From the NCBI GenBank assembly GCA_050084985.1, contig JBITNC010000001.1, positions 151,838,001 through 151,902,000 on the forward strand: a stretch of 64,000 bases of DNA, read 5' to 3'. This DNA comes from Nageia nagi. Its lineage: Eukaryota > Pinophyta. The stretch's first letter is position 1, and the number at the start of each line of letters is the position of its first letter. The notes under the pieces are model-generated. The model was not told the origin of the DNA and made no database searches. It saw only the letters and a program-made list of their open reading frames with translations. Position numbers and translations under genes: made by a program. Positions 11,052-22,545 of this stretch are shown in pieces.

Positions 11052-11900
11052 AAAAATTATTTGAAACTAGGGAACTACTTAGCTATCTCAAACCAAATAA
11101 AGTAGAAGCAACAATAGAACAAGCACATTAAGGTATTTTTGGTGGTCATTTATATTTAAAATCAAATCAAAAGTTGTTGATGATTGAATACTATGGGTCC
11201 ACAATGGAGTAGTATTGTCATGCAAATGTCAAGAAATGCATATAATGCCAAAAGCATGTAAATCTTAAACATACTCCATATCAATTTCATCATAGAGAAT
11301 ATCATCACTAGGTTTGGTACATTACATCAAATTGTTATGAATGATAGGCTCAACCTAGTAAGTAGGGAAATGAAAGCATTTAGTGAAAAGTTTCATTGAG
11401 AAAAATTTTTCTCCTTACTACCCTTAAGGAAATTTCCTAGTGAAAGAAATAAGTAAGATCATCATCAGTATTCTATCTAAGATAATTGTAAAGAATAGAA
11501 AGGATTGGTTCACCAACTTTAGTATGCATTATCGTCCTCTAATATTAGCATAAAGATTTCAATAAAAGATAATTTTCATTGGTGTATAGTGATGAAATCA
11601 TCATACCACTAGAATTCGGAAATCCCATCATTGAAAGTTTCACTTTAAAATAATAACTCCATATGAACAAGTAATCAAAACAACATTACAACAACTAGTG
11701 CAAATTGATGAAAGAAGAATCAATGTAGTTGAGCACATAAAGGTATATTAAAATATAAAAAAAGCATATGAACCAAATTGGATCGACCTTTATGTTATCA
11801 TTGAGAAACACAAATTAAGAGTATACAAATTTACCACTATGGATGGAAAGAAAAAATCAAAATTGATGAATGTCATGCATCTCAAGAGGTTCCATGCATA
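11052..11900 (+). pseudogene. Ty3/gypsy integrase remnant, second half of the Tat-like pol
   Basis: Resumes the pol broken at 3533. Readable strings are PNKVEATIEQAH.GIFGGHLY (about 11090-11150) and VKKCI.CQKHVNLKHTPYQ (about 11230-11290), the HHCC zinc-binding region. These are followed, after a deletion that removes the first catalytic Asp region, by RFGTLHQIVMNDRLNLVSRE (about 11312-11370), SKIIVKNRKDWFTNF (about 11470-11520) and VYSDEIIIPLEFGNPIIESF (about 11585-11645). The last string is the (V)YG(x)EA(V)LPxEIxxPSLR motif that marks the end of the integrase core in Tat/Athila-type elements. The tail DGKKKSKLMNVMHLKRFHA ends at a stop near 11898. It is dead in every frame. Confidence 0.75.
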
Positions 11901-14900
11901 AATCAATATAATTTTCAAAATTAGCTTAAAAATTAAAAATATAATAAGATAATAAAAAAGGTATCAATGTAATCTTAGAAATATTGAGTTTAAATTTTAA
12001 GTTAATCAAAAAGCTAAAAATAAGATCATCACCATGACCCCATTTTTGAGAAATCTTCAATAAAAAATTTCAAGCATTTTCTCTTAGTCTAAATATGAAA
12101 ATTCTAAGATAATTTATTCAATTTGGTTAGTTCTTTAATAAAAAAAAATTTATATTCATTCTTTGATAATAAGGGTAAATTATATTATCAAAATGCAAGG
12201 TTTTAAACTAGATCCCAAAATCAATCACAAAATTGGTTTCTATATCTAGAAACCACTACCCAACTATACCTGGTGGTAGCCAAAAAGATACTAAGCACTA
12301 TCTAAAACATATCCAAGACTTGGCTAGAATACATACCGAACTATTATCACACTACTACTTACTATAACATCAAAACTAAACTATGGACCTCTTAGATCTT
12401 CTTCACCCGTTTCTTCCTAAAGGCTACTTTCTTTTGTTCTTCTTTACTTCTACTCTAGTTTGGACCTTGAATTGAAGAATAGAGGAATATGACTTAGGAA
12501 TAGGTTTTTTTGCTAGTACCCAAGCCAAGGGTTTGATGTTTAGGGGCTTGGGAGCTTTCTCCTTCTTTGTCAATTTGTGCATTTCTTCACTAGCTCTCTT
12601 CTTAGTTAAAACATCCTCATTTTTTGGCTGAGTTTCTCTTGAAGTCTTACTAGGCTCAGGTTGAACCTAAGCAAAGGCCATGATATCTTGAGGATATTCT
12701 TTGGGCTAAGCTACTTGAGTCCAACATATGAGTGTAGGTGCCTCTCCCTTGCTTGTTGTCTAACCCTTTTCTACAATTGGGGGCTTTGGATGGTTAGGAT
12801 TCTCTTTCCTTTCCATACCAACCTCTTTTGTTATTTTTCATCCTCCATAGACATTAGTTTATTTTCTTTCTTAACAAATTACAAAAATTGTCAATTAAAT
12901 TGTGAAAGTTATCATTAAAATAAATCAAGAAAATTTTGGTTTCAAAAAAGAAATTAGAAAATAGAATGCAAAAATGGATTTAGAATACATAAATAGACAA
13001 TTGGACCAAGTTAAACTACTTTTAGGACCAAGAAAGGATGATCCACAACCCTATAAAAGCAATGCAACATCAAGCATGATCCTATTTTTAAGAATTTTTC
13101 ACCTCAATTATTTTTTAAAATAATCTCATTTCTAGAATGTTATTTTGGTTATTTTCATACTAAAATAGATAGTTTTTAGTTATAAATAATATATTTTTAT
13201 CATAACAAAATCTAAATTTTCAAAAGTAGTCAACTCTACAATTGTGATACTCATTGAATAATTAATGAGAGAAAAAATCAAATTTATACAAGAAGAATCT
13301 GTAGAGTTTTTCAAATTTTAGTTCAAATTTTGGACCTAATAATAGGGGTGACTCAAGAGCCTCTCTAATGTTTCCTAATTTTTTACTTTACTTTTATACA
13401 TTTTTTTTGGTTTTTAAGAATAAGATACAAAAAATATAATAAAAAACACTCAATTTGAAAAGCATTCATTCAAGTCTCTAACTCTGATAATATTTTTCCA
13501 ATTCAAATTTTCAAAAGGTAAAAATAGGTATATCAAGTTTTTCTTGTAAAAATTAGTTAATTATCACTAAAAATATCATTTTATATTGAATTTAATTTAT
13601 ATAAATGTTGTTTAAACTTTTTAAAAAGTTTCAAACAATTTCACCCTTCTTCGATCTTTAGGGCATTGTAAAACCCATCATAGCAACTCCAAATTGATAT
13701 TATACTACTAGCCGTCTACTTTGAGTGTTTCATGTTTGTTAAGAGGTGATAAAATTTTTAGAATTTGATCATTGCATCGTACTCAATTGGGATATGGTCA
13801 CTTCCTATTTTGATCTTTGGAGCAATAAAAGATCATCTATGAACTCATGCCATGGTAACATCATTGAGACCATCATAAATCATCTTAGTAGATGTCTTTT
13901 TCTTGCTCATGATTTTGATTCATTCTTTACTATTATGATTCATGATTTGTTTAGTGTTGATAAAATCTTTATATTCATCATGCATTTTATGCATATTACC
14001 ATGTATTTCATGTTTAATATTCTTTTCTATGTTTATGATATTTGCTAACAAAGGAGATGCTTGATCGTTATCAATATTTTCTAACATCCCCTAGACCACT
14101 TCAAATCCTTCAAGATATTTGAACCTTTGCAAGACCATTTTCTTTATCTTTTTTGTAGGTTCATTTTCACTTTGAATCTCTTGTTTGACATAAGGTTCAT
14201 AGATCCAAATTAAAAAGAGGCATAAAGGAAGGCTAAAAATGGAAAAGTCCAAGCTCATGATATTCATCAAGAACATCATCACATTTGAGAAGTATCTTTA
14301 GAATATGTTAATATATTTTTCTATCCCTTTGAAAATGATGTCTTAGTTCCCTGCATCACATCTCTAAAGAGGACAAACTGTAAACATCTAAACTTGATTT
14401 TTGATATATAAAAATATTAATTTAGATACCTAAAATAATTTAATTATTTATGTGTAATTTCAATAAAGCAAATTTAAATCCAAATAGCAAGGTTGGTTAA
14501 TGTACTATTATCTTATTTCATTTGGAAGGTACATAAAGAGATATCAAAAGTATTTCAAAATATCAATCTCTTTGGTGAACAAGCTATCAATAGTCTTAAT
14601 TATTCTTTTTACCCATACTTATAAGCTCTTCGAGATCATCATCCTAAAATTGAAACACCAAGAAATTAATTGTTATCCTTGGTAATAAATTAAATATCTT
14701 TTTTCATGCTAAAACACTAAGTCAAACCAAAGCAAACAAACTACAAAGCATAACTCTTGTTCTTATGAAGTCATCAAACAACCCCCTCAACTTTCACCAT
14801 AATAAAATTTCCCAAAAAATAATCGATCATGATCATGATTCAAGCCTACAAGATCGATCTCAATCTTAAAAAGTAATGACAAGTTTTAATTCTAATTTCT

Positions 14901-15568
14901 AAGGCTTTTATGGTCTTAATTCCTCCATTGTTGTTAGTTCATGTATATTTTAAGCTTTTCTTTCATTTCAAATTTAATTTTGGTTACTAATCCATGAGAA
15001 GAAGCTTGATCATCATTAAGATTGATCCTAATCCTTACAAAATCTTATATAAACATTAATCCTACCAAAACCATTAACATTTCAAGGTAATTTGGGAAGG
15101 ATTTGATGACAACTTTCAAAGGGTTAGATCTATTAAAGAAAAGGTGCACAAGCATTTGATTTATATTTTTCAATTTGGCACATATTAGATTTAATATTAT
15201 TATGTTCATTTGCTACTTTTTATCATAGTTCTCTCATGTGCTCTAGTTATCATATTGCACTTATAACCATATCATTTCTTACCAATTTTCATTTTCATTC
15301 TATTAGCAAGTAATTATATTTATTATTGTAGTAATTATTTTATTTATCTACATCACTTTAGTTCATATTTCAAGAGACATAAAATATAGATAACTAAAAT
15401 AATACCTCCCTTATATTCCAATTCTTAAACTTAGCTAGTGGGCCACCTTTACTATTTTGACATGTTTTACAAACTTTTTTGGGGGAGATTAAGAAGGGGT
15501 GTTGAAAGGGCCCCAATAATTTGAAAATTGTGACATACATTACTGAAACATATAACCATCATGTGAGG
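11901..15568. other. AT-rich stretch without recognisable genes
   Basis: About 3.7 kb. Minus-strand readings at 12360-12660 and 14090-14330 have a coding-like, Lys/Glu/Pro-rich flavour. They recall the tails of the unidentified minus-strand remnants at 30240-31165 and 33190-34602, but I cannot name them. Frame 13746-14048 (plus, 100 residues) is rich in His, Phe and Met from ATCAT-type repeats and looks like chance. No LTR pair is seen. Confidence 0.4.
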
Positions 15569-15647
15569 GATGAGATTTTAACTTAGGACACTTTCTATAC
15601 CATTTGAGAGTTTCCACACCCATTGTTCTTTCAACTCCCTTAACAAT
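15569..15647 (-). repeat. SINE-like fragment with degenerate pol III box B
   Basis: On the minus strand it reads TTGTTAAGGGAGTTGAAAG ... GGGTGTGGAAACT ... CCTAAGTTAAAATCTC, which aligns along about 80 bp with the minus strand of 32875-32953. The box B of the sister copy (AGTTCAAATC) fits GWTCRANNC; here it is mutated. A tRNA-derived SINE head is the likely source. Confidence 0.4.
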
Positions 15648-16387
15648 TTGTGATTGATATTACAATTTTTTGTTATTTGTAACAAAATATGTTAATTAGT
15701 GAGAGAACTTTCTCTCAATGGATGAGACCATCATTTAATTTTTTTATATGATTGATTTGTAAAAAGCATCCCATTTGAAAAAATAAATACATGAAAGAAT
15801 CACCAAGGAATCATATGATCTAAGAGTGTCCTTGTTCTCTATTTTGTTCATCTTATCAATAATTATAACACATGCCTCCAAATCTTATCATGGTATTGAT
15901 GTATACATTATTTATTTACTTTTTCATTGTAAATCACAAAAGTCATTATCAATGACAATAGGTCTTTCAAGACTCGTCATTATATTTTCCAAGATCATCA
16001 TAGAACTTTTGTACAATTACAAAAAATTCAACAATATTACTTGAAGACCACCATAACATTTTTTGATTAACACAATGACCTTTAATATAACATTCTCATA
16101 TTTTTATATCCCCACTAATTCAAGTCAAACTTTTATTAATACAGTTTTTTTCTACAAATTTTATTTTTGAAATTCATTGGTTAACCTAAATGGTTCTAAT
16201 ATCTAATTTACTTATTTTGATGATCGAAATAAATGAAAATAAAATTTTAAAAAAGCACATACCAAGGAATAAAATATCTAATCTCCTTATTACAAGATCA
16301 TATTATGTTAAAATTGATAATACTAATGTAAATACCTTGTTATTATATAATACCCTTGTGTAAATTTACTATATTTTTATGCTTGAA

Positions 16388-16667
16388 GATTTGGGATATA
16401 TTTACTTTTATGTCATCCTAGAGAATCTTTTAAGTATATCTAAAAAATTGGTTTACATTTTTTTAAGCTTTATTTGTAGTCATATTTTTTACAAGTTTGT
16501 TGATATGTTATTTATTTACTTCCTTAAGATTTGGGATATATTTACTCTTATGTCATCCTACAGAATCTTTTAAGTATATCTAAAAAATTGGTTTACATTT
16601 TTTCAAGCTTTATTTGTAGTCATGTTTTTTACAAGTTTGTTGATATGTTATTTATTTACTTCCTTAA
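16388..16667. repeat. Two near-perfect tandem copies of a 140-bp unit
   Basis: Copies at 16388-16527 and 16528-16667, each running from GATTTGGGATATATTTACT to ATTTATTTACTTCCTTAA, with only a handful of mismatches. The short open frame 16379-16573 is simply the translation across this repeat and is not a gene. Confidence 0.95.
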
Positions 16668-17349
16668 AACATGAATAAATGTTCTATCTTAATTTTTTCA
16701 TATTTTAACAATAATAAAATATAGATATATAACATAATGCCTCTACTATATTTCAATTCTTTAATTTATCATTTGTATGTAATTTTATTAACTTTTATAA
16801 TTTAAAGTAAAATGTTTTAGTTAATGAGATAACCTTCTCTTGAAAAGAAATTATAATTCTAAATTTTTTATATGATCAATCTTTGGAAAGCATCTCATTT
16901 GACAAAAAAAAAAGATGCATGAAAGAATGATCAAGGCCTTTATATTTTTGTTATATATCATCATTGTACTTTAATACAATTATAGAAACTTTAAAATATT
17001 ACTAGAAGACTATTATAATGTTTTTAAGATAACCATAATGATTTTTGCTACAATATTCTCATATTTTTGTACTGCAAACTTTCCAAAGTCTATTTGTTAA
17101 CCTTAATAGTTCTAATATCTAATTTATTTGTTTCAAAACTCAAATCAAATAAAACCCAAAGAAAAGTCAAGGACCAAGAACTTCAATATCTAATTTTTTG
17201 TTTCAAAATTCATATCAAACAAGATATTAAGAAAAAAAATTTAAAAAAAGGTAAAAATTAATATAAATATTATCCAACAAATACTATATTTATATATCAT
17301 AATATTTTTATACTAATTAAGCAAATTTTATTATTTATGAATTGATGGA

Positions 17350-17420
17350 TAGGGGCATTAGAGAGGTAGATAGTTCAAAAGCTCTCAGATACAAGAGGTT
17401 TATGTTCAAAACTCTCTACC
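17350..17420 (+). repeat. Possible SINE head with pol III boxes A and B
   Basis: GCATTAGAGAGGTAGATAG (17355-17373) resembles box A and TGTTCAAAACTC (17403-17414) fits box B (GWTCRANNC) at tRNA-like spacing. The sequence is too diverged to be a functional tRNA gene. Confidence 0.4.
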
Positions 17421-18060
17421 CCTAAAAGTTGAATCATACCTAAAATCCTGTCGAAGAGTTGATGGTAGATGCGGACAAACTCCAATATATATATATAATT
17501 TAAATAAAATATCAAAATAAAACAAATATCACCACATCATAGTCTTTTTTTTACTTCAACCTTATTTTACATATTTATCTTTACTTTAATATACTTTGTT
17601 ATTTTCCTAATATTATGTATTAATTAATTAATTATTATTAATTTATAAATTCATGTGAAATGAGTTGGAGAGAAGGAAGATAAAAATCTTTAATACTTCA
17701 AAAACCTCAAATACAAACCTCTTTACTTTGTGAACCCACTTTAAAAGAGATTATAGATAAAAGAATAAGTTAAAACTCTCATAAAAAAAACACTCATATA
17801 AAAAAAACCTTTTATTAACTTTCAACTTTCTAAAGTATTGATTTAATTTTTTTTAAATATTTTCTAATAATATACTATCATTTATTTGTTATATTTAAAT
17901 CTTAAATCTTCTGAAGGGTCAAAGGCCTAACAACAAAATCCATAACATTCTTACATATGCTATGTTTAAATATTTTCAGATTTTCATCATTTCTCCCAAC
18001 TCCTTTAAACAAAAATATTTAAAAACTAAAAATATTTATGTTTATCTTCGTTTTTCAAGT
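17421..18060. other. AT-rich stretch, nothing recognised
   Basis: Simple-sequence tracts, such as a TA run near 17490 and poly-A/T stretches, with no frame or repeat I can name. Confidence 0.4.
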
Positions 18061-19400
18061 CTAAAGCTTTCAACATACCATCATTATACAGAAATGCAAA
18101 TCGTTATCATATGTACGATTACTGGCGTCAATCATCTCTAAGAAGATTGTGCATTATGATGATCAAAAAGTCTGCGCATATGCGGCCAGGCTTTCAACCT
18201 ATGTACGTACTCCATCTTTCTAAGTACTTCTCACTATTATTATGGCATCTGCATAAGAAACGCTGGATAAACGGTTTCCACTACCTACCCTAAGACCTAT
18301 ATGGCTTTTGGCCACATAATGTACTAGCTGTATTTGAGTTATTGTAGAAATTTGAACAGAAAGTGCTAGATATACATGAGATTTCATGTCGCAGAAGGAA
18401 AACCATCTCATTTGAAGTGAAACTCTATTCATCTGTATTTGCCATCCCTCTATTTCACAAATGCACAGGCATAGTACGAATTCTTTAAGTGTTAAATAAA
18501 ATAATGCACAAAAAAATCTCGGAAACCTGGGTTCCACATACTAAACTCTAAAAGAATAAAAATACAGTGGTTTAAAGATACAGGAAATATGAGTAAATTT
18601 GGATATCTGAGGCAACAATAAGTATGAAACAAACATACTATAATCGAATATAGCACCTATTTGCACTCGCTTTGAATTTTTTACACAATTTCGGCTTCTC
18701 AAATTTTCACTTCTTAGCTGTATTTTATAGCAACAAGAAGATAACCTAAATTCCGCTTAATATTTAGACAAACTATTTATTTTTAAACGATAGCATCAGA
18801 TGGCAAGATATAAACAGAAATGAAATGAATTCATTGTTTAATACCAGTTATTCACCCTCAGATTGATAGAAAGTCCTTTTAAAATTAAAATATGAGAGTC
18901 ATTTACCTGACAAGCAACTTCAGCAATTTTTCCAGAAAACTCCTCAGTTCCCACGTTCATTCTTTAACTTTCCCTCTGAAACGAACAAAAGACCTTAAAG
19001 AAGGGATTTTAACAGCAAAAATTCCACAATGAGTGGGAAATTCAACGTAAAATTGCAGAAATGTTTAGATTCCACCTCAGGCCACAAGCAGTTCAGCAAG
19101 AAAATTGAAGAGAATTTCACATTACCCTATGTCGAAGTATTTAACGATGCAGACCACACATGTGAAACTCCCACGCCAAGTTTTCCACGACTCCGTCAAA
19201 AATAGTGGCCTTAATGTAATTCCAATTCGACGCCATAGTTTCAAAGCATATATTTCTGTATTTGTAAATGTTATGATGCGAGGGAAACTTCTTCAGCAGT
19301 GTAACAGGAAAGGCTCAGATTCCAGGAAGGGATCCTGGAAGAATGAGGGGGTCTTACTGACATGTATTTCTGGTCGTGGTGGTGGTGGGATCTCTTTATG
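18061..19400 (-). other. Less AT-rich, low-repeat island; possible 5' end of a host gene
   Basis: Base composition and word use differ from both flanks: more CG-containing words, no repeat resemblance to the rest of the window. The minus strand carries a candidate first coding exon (18907-18960) with splice signals on both sides. Minus-strand frame 18220-18537 (105 residues) and plus-strand frame 19105-19401 (98 residues) lie here, but neither shows a motif I know. The region could be the upstream part of a gene whose later exons lie across long introns outside the readable area, or a captured gene fragment. Confidence 0.4.
18907..18975 (-). CDS. Candidate first coding exon of an unidentified gene
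   Basis: On the minus strand a pyrimidine-rich stretch ends in TTTGTTCGTTTCAG, a good 3' splice site, at 18976. It is followed by 15 bases and then an ATG at 18960-18958. The 18 codons read MNVGTEEFSGKIAEVACQ and end exactly at CAG|GTAAAT, a good plant 5' splice site at 18907/18906, leaving phase 0. I do not recognise the protein. No second coding exon could be picked with confidence further along the minus strand. The support is the combination of splice sites, phase and the unusual composition of the surrounding kilobase; a chance arrangement is possible. Confidence 0.35.
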
Positions 19401-19745
19401 AAATTGGGATATTTGGATGAGTTTATACAAACTAATTTTTGCTTTAATAATTTTTAGTTATCAATCAATTTGTAAGATCATAGATCCTTGGGAAGCTCTA
19501 TTTTTTTGTTGTGATTAGATTTATTGTTATTTTAGGTTTTCCTCTCTTAACATGAGCATATACTTCAATACAAATGATGACCTAACAAAAACTTGTATTA
19601 ATTAATTTATCTTTATTGTTTTGAATAAAAAGTAGGAGAAATATATTTACCATCACCAATCAATTGTTGAATTTCATTTCTCAATCTTATATATCAATTT
19701 ATTGTATATCTTTTAACTTGATGATAAGCATAATATGAAATTTAC
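19401..19745. other. Spacer before the CACTA element, nothing recognised
   Basis: AT-rich, no frame or repeat assignable. Confidence 0.4.
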
Positions 19746-19748
19746 TTA

Positions 19749-19770
19749 TACTAGATCAAAAAGAGGCTTT
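19749..19770 (+). repeat. Left terminal inverted repeat of the CACTA element
   Basis: TACTAGATCAAAAAGAGG at the left edge, preceded by TTA; pairs with 25859-25879. Confidence 0.6.
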
Positions 19771-20098
19771 AGGAGTGATTTATAACCACCCCTAAAGTGT
19801 TTTACGATTGTCGCCTATGAGCCCATCGTTAAAAGTTGAATACCTATGGTAACAGTTAATAATTGCTCGTGCATGGTCGCATAAATTGCTACCTAAGGAT
19901 ATATGGAGGTAGTTATTAACTACCCACTTAGGCATTTTTCACTACCCCCTTAATACAATTATAAATTATATTCTTAAATACTAATGTGGTGGATATAAGT
20001 CACCCCTTTATATGTTAAGGGGACGGTTCAAAATCGCCATCAAATAATTACTTTAAAAAAAAGTGTAGTCTAAACATATTCTTCCATCAAAAAACTTA

Positions 20099-20413
20099 AT
20101 GGAAGAATACTTCCAAACTACACTTTGGTTCACCTCAAAGCTCAATCATAGTGTTGGCCATGGGTTCTTAGAGGATGGCCTAATGGAATTGGCCAGTCAT
20201 CGTTCAATTTCTTACCTTACTCGTCCTAGTCCAAGATTGGTGGCACCAAAAAGAATGTCTAACCACACCTCTATAGTGGCCCAATCCATAAATATCTTGT
20301 GTACTCATGCCTTTTTCATGCTTATAATAAATTACCTATCAAAAGATGAAAAAGTGTCAAAAAGCAACAAACTATCAAAAAATGAAAAACTACTTGTATC
20401 AAAACTTTTTTAG
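20099..20413 (+). CDS. Hypothetical 104-residue frame in the left part of the CACTA element
   Basis: The longest open frame near the left end. It contains LNHSVGHGFLEDGLMELASH and a Lys/Ser-rich tail (SKDEKVSKSNKLSKNEKLL). I recognise no domain and it does not resemble a CACTA transposase. It overlaps the subterminal region and may be a chance frame or the degraded start of a captured gene. Confidence 0.2.
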   Translation: MEEYFQTTLWFTSKLNHSVGHGFLEDGLMELASHRSISYLTRPSPRLVAPKRMSNHTSIVAQSINILCTHAFFMLIINYLSKDEKVSKSNKLSKNEKLLVSKLF

Positions 20414-20879
20414 AAATAAAGTATGATATGTTGTAGCAATATTGTAAAGCATATTTGAATCATTTGAGCATAATTGTGTAATTCTTAATCCTATATATAT
20501 ATCATTTGAGCATAATTATAGAGCATATTTGAATCTTATTGTGCTTACCTTTGTGTTCATGTTCCATTTACATTGAATAATCTTCATATCCAAAAATGGG
20601 CCCAAAAGCTCATGATTGTTGTAACAAACCTATCAAAAAGTCACAAACTGCCTTTTGCATGCTTGTACAATTAGACCACCATTGAACCAAAGGAGGTTCT
20701 TGATATCACAATTTGAAGTTTAATATACTAACTTTCTAAAAATCATATGCTAGTAGAAAAAGGAACCCAAAAGATATTTCAAAATATGACCCAAAAAATA
20801 GATTAAAGAAAGAAAGCAATTGTCTAACCTAGAATTTTTCAAATGTCAGAAACTAGTCTAAAAGTGATAAGTTACCTTA

Positions 20880-21140
20880 TCCACCATATGTTTTGAAATA
20901 ATATAATTGTGTCATATGATATGAAATTATCCAAATGCATTAGCAAATGATATGAAATGATCTAAATGTACAATGCACCTTATGATATAAAAATATTTTA
21001 ACTGCACTATATGATATGAAATTATCTTAGTACACCATATGGTATGAAATGATGCAATTGTCCCATATAATATGAAATCATATAAATATACTATATGATA
21101 TTAAATGATGCAACTGCATCATATGTACCATATGATATGA
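20880..21140. repeat. Degenerate tandem repeat of CATATGATATGAAATGATC-type units
   Basis: At least seven imperfect units of roughly 30-35 bp built on (A/T)CATATGATATGAAAT followed by TATCCAAATGCA-like words. Shorter runs of the same unit occur after the other two 350-bp copies, for example 22325-22410. Confidence 0.8.
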
Positions 21141-21734
21141 ATCTTATTATGCTTATCTTTGTGTTCATGTTCCATCTACATTGTATAATATTCATTTCTA
21201 AACATCGGAACCAAAAATTGATGTGATTATTGTAACAAACCCATCAAAAATAAGTGAATTACCTTTTTTCATGCTTGTATAATTAGACCATTGTTGAAGC
21301 AAAGGAGGTACATGATATCATAATTTGGAATTTACTATACCAACTTTCTAAAAATCATATGCTTGTAGAAAAAGAAGTCTAAAAGATATCTCATAATGGG
21401 GCCAAAAAATTGGCCTAAAGAAAGAAAGAAATTGTCCAACCCATAATTTTTTCGAGTGTCAAAAACTAGTCCAAAAATGATAAGTTAGTCTCATCCACTA
21501 TATGTTCTAAAATGATGCAATTATACAATCCTTTTTCTATTGAAGCCTAAATATGCTACATCTTATGTTCTAGTTTCAAACACTTATGTTGAAGTGGGAA
21601 ATTGCATTTCAAACATAGAGAATATTCTTATAGAGATTATTGGTGATGCAAAATAATGTAAGATCTAAAGATTCTTGGACAATGACATGGTGCATACTTT
21701 TAGGTAGAAAGAAAGCATGTTCCATTTCATTTTT

Positions 21735-21850
21735 TCAAAAAGTGTTACTTAGGTATATGGATGTGTCTACTTGATGTTTGTAAAGTGAATGTTATGATTT
21801 TCAAAGCTTCCTCAAGATAGCTTACATGACCAAGAAGGTCAACAATGCAT
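21735..21850 (+). pseudogene. Isolated fragment of the PPR repeat unit
   Basis: TATGGATGTGTCTACTTGATG ... AAAGTGAATGTTATGATTTTC matches the start of the array unit at 23540-25340 (VWMCLLGACKSNVMV in concept), then loses similarity. It shows that the captured PPR sequence is also present outside the main array. Confidence 0.6.
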
Positions 21851-22404
21851 GTATAATAATTAAAAAATATGAAATTATCTAAATACACTAAATGATCCAA
21901 AAATTATCTTGGAGAAGAAAAATAATCGTCTAACCTAGAATTTTTCCAAGTGTCAAAAATCAATCCAAACATAAAGCATAATTATAGAGCATATTTTAAT
22001 CTTATTATGCTTACGTTTATATTCATGTTCCATCTATATTGCATAATCTTCATGTCAAAGAAGGGTCCAAAAGCTTATGACTATTGTAATAAACCTATCA
22101 AAAAGTCATAAATTTTTTTTTTTCATGCTTGTACAATTAGACCTTCCTTGAACCAAAGGAGGTTCCTAACATCATGATTTAGAGTTTAATATACCATCTT
22201 TATAAAAATCATATGCTTGTAGAAAAAGGATCTCAAAAGTTGTCTCAAAATGGGTCCCAATAATTGGTTTGAAGAAGGAAAGCAATTGTCCAACCTAATT
22301 TTTTTTTGAAGTGTCAAAAATCAATTCAAAAGTGATATGAAATGATGTAACCACACCATATTATATAAAATGATCCAAGTGCATCATATGCTATGAAATT
22401 ATCT

Positions 22405-22545
22405 AAATAAAGAATGAACAGTCAATAATTTTACTATTTAATTATTTCCTCTATTATAGAAATAAAGAATGAACAAGTAATAACTTTAGTATTTAAATAT
22501 ATTCATCTATTGTAGACATAAAGAATGAACAAGCAACAAATAGTA
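22405..22545. repeat. Three tandem copies of a ~55-bp unit
   Basis: ATAAAGAATGAACA(A)GT.. recurs at about 22407, 22460 and 22517, with the linking text TTTAGTATTTAAATATATTC and CTCTATTATAG/CATCTATTGTAG. Confidence 0.8.

Larger units (their letters stand above)
15360..17130. repeat. Diverged large direct duplication
   Basis: Blocks at about 15364-15440, 15700-15810 and 16195-16220 recur in the same order at about 16715-16790, 16810-16930 and 17105-17130. Examples are CATGAAAGAATCACCAAGG versus CATGAAAGAATGATCAAGG, and CTAATATCTAATTTACTTAT versus CTAATATCTAATTTATTTGT. This indicates an old direct duplication of about 1 kb, with gaps. No gene is visible in either copy. Confidence 0.55.
20519..22410. 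repeat. Three dispersed direct copies of a ~350-bp unit inside the CACTA element
   Basis: Copies begin near 20519, 21138 and 21986 with (G)AGCATATTTGAATCTTATT-like words. All pass through TGTGTTCATGTTCCAT, TGCTTGTACAATTAGACC, AACCAAAGGAGGTTC and AAAAATCATATGCT(A/T)GTAG, and end with AAAAGTGATAAGTTA-like words. Copies are diverged but co-linear, each followed by CATATGATATGAAAT-type short repeats. Confidence 0.85.

Noticed and set aside
5664-11056. A 5-bp target duplication for the chromovirus element (GAGAA versus AAAAA)
   Set aside because: Only three of five positions match, and poly-A is uninformative; not claimed.
13746-14048. Plus-strand frame of 100 residues
   Set aside because: His/Phe/Met-rich translation of ATCAT-like sequence with no motif or start context; likely chance.
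17350-17420. A functional tRNA gene
   Set aside because: Box A and B-like strings are present but no cloverleaf with acceptor-stem pairing can be drawn; a SINE head is more likely.
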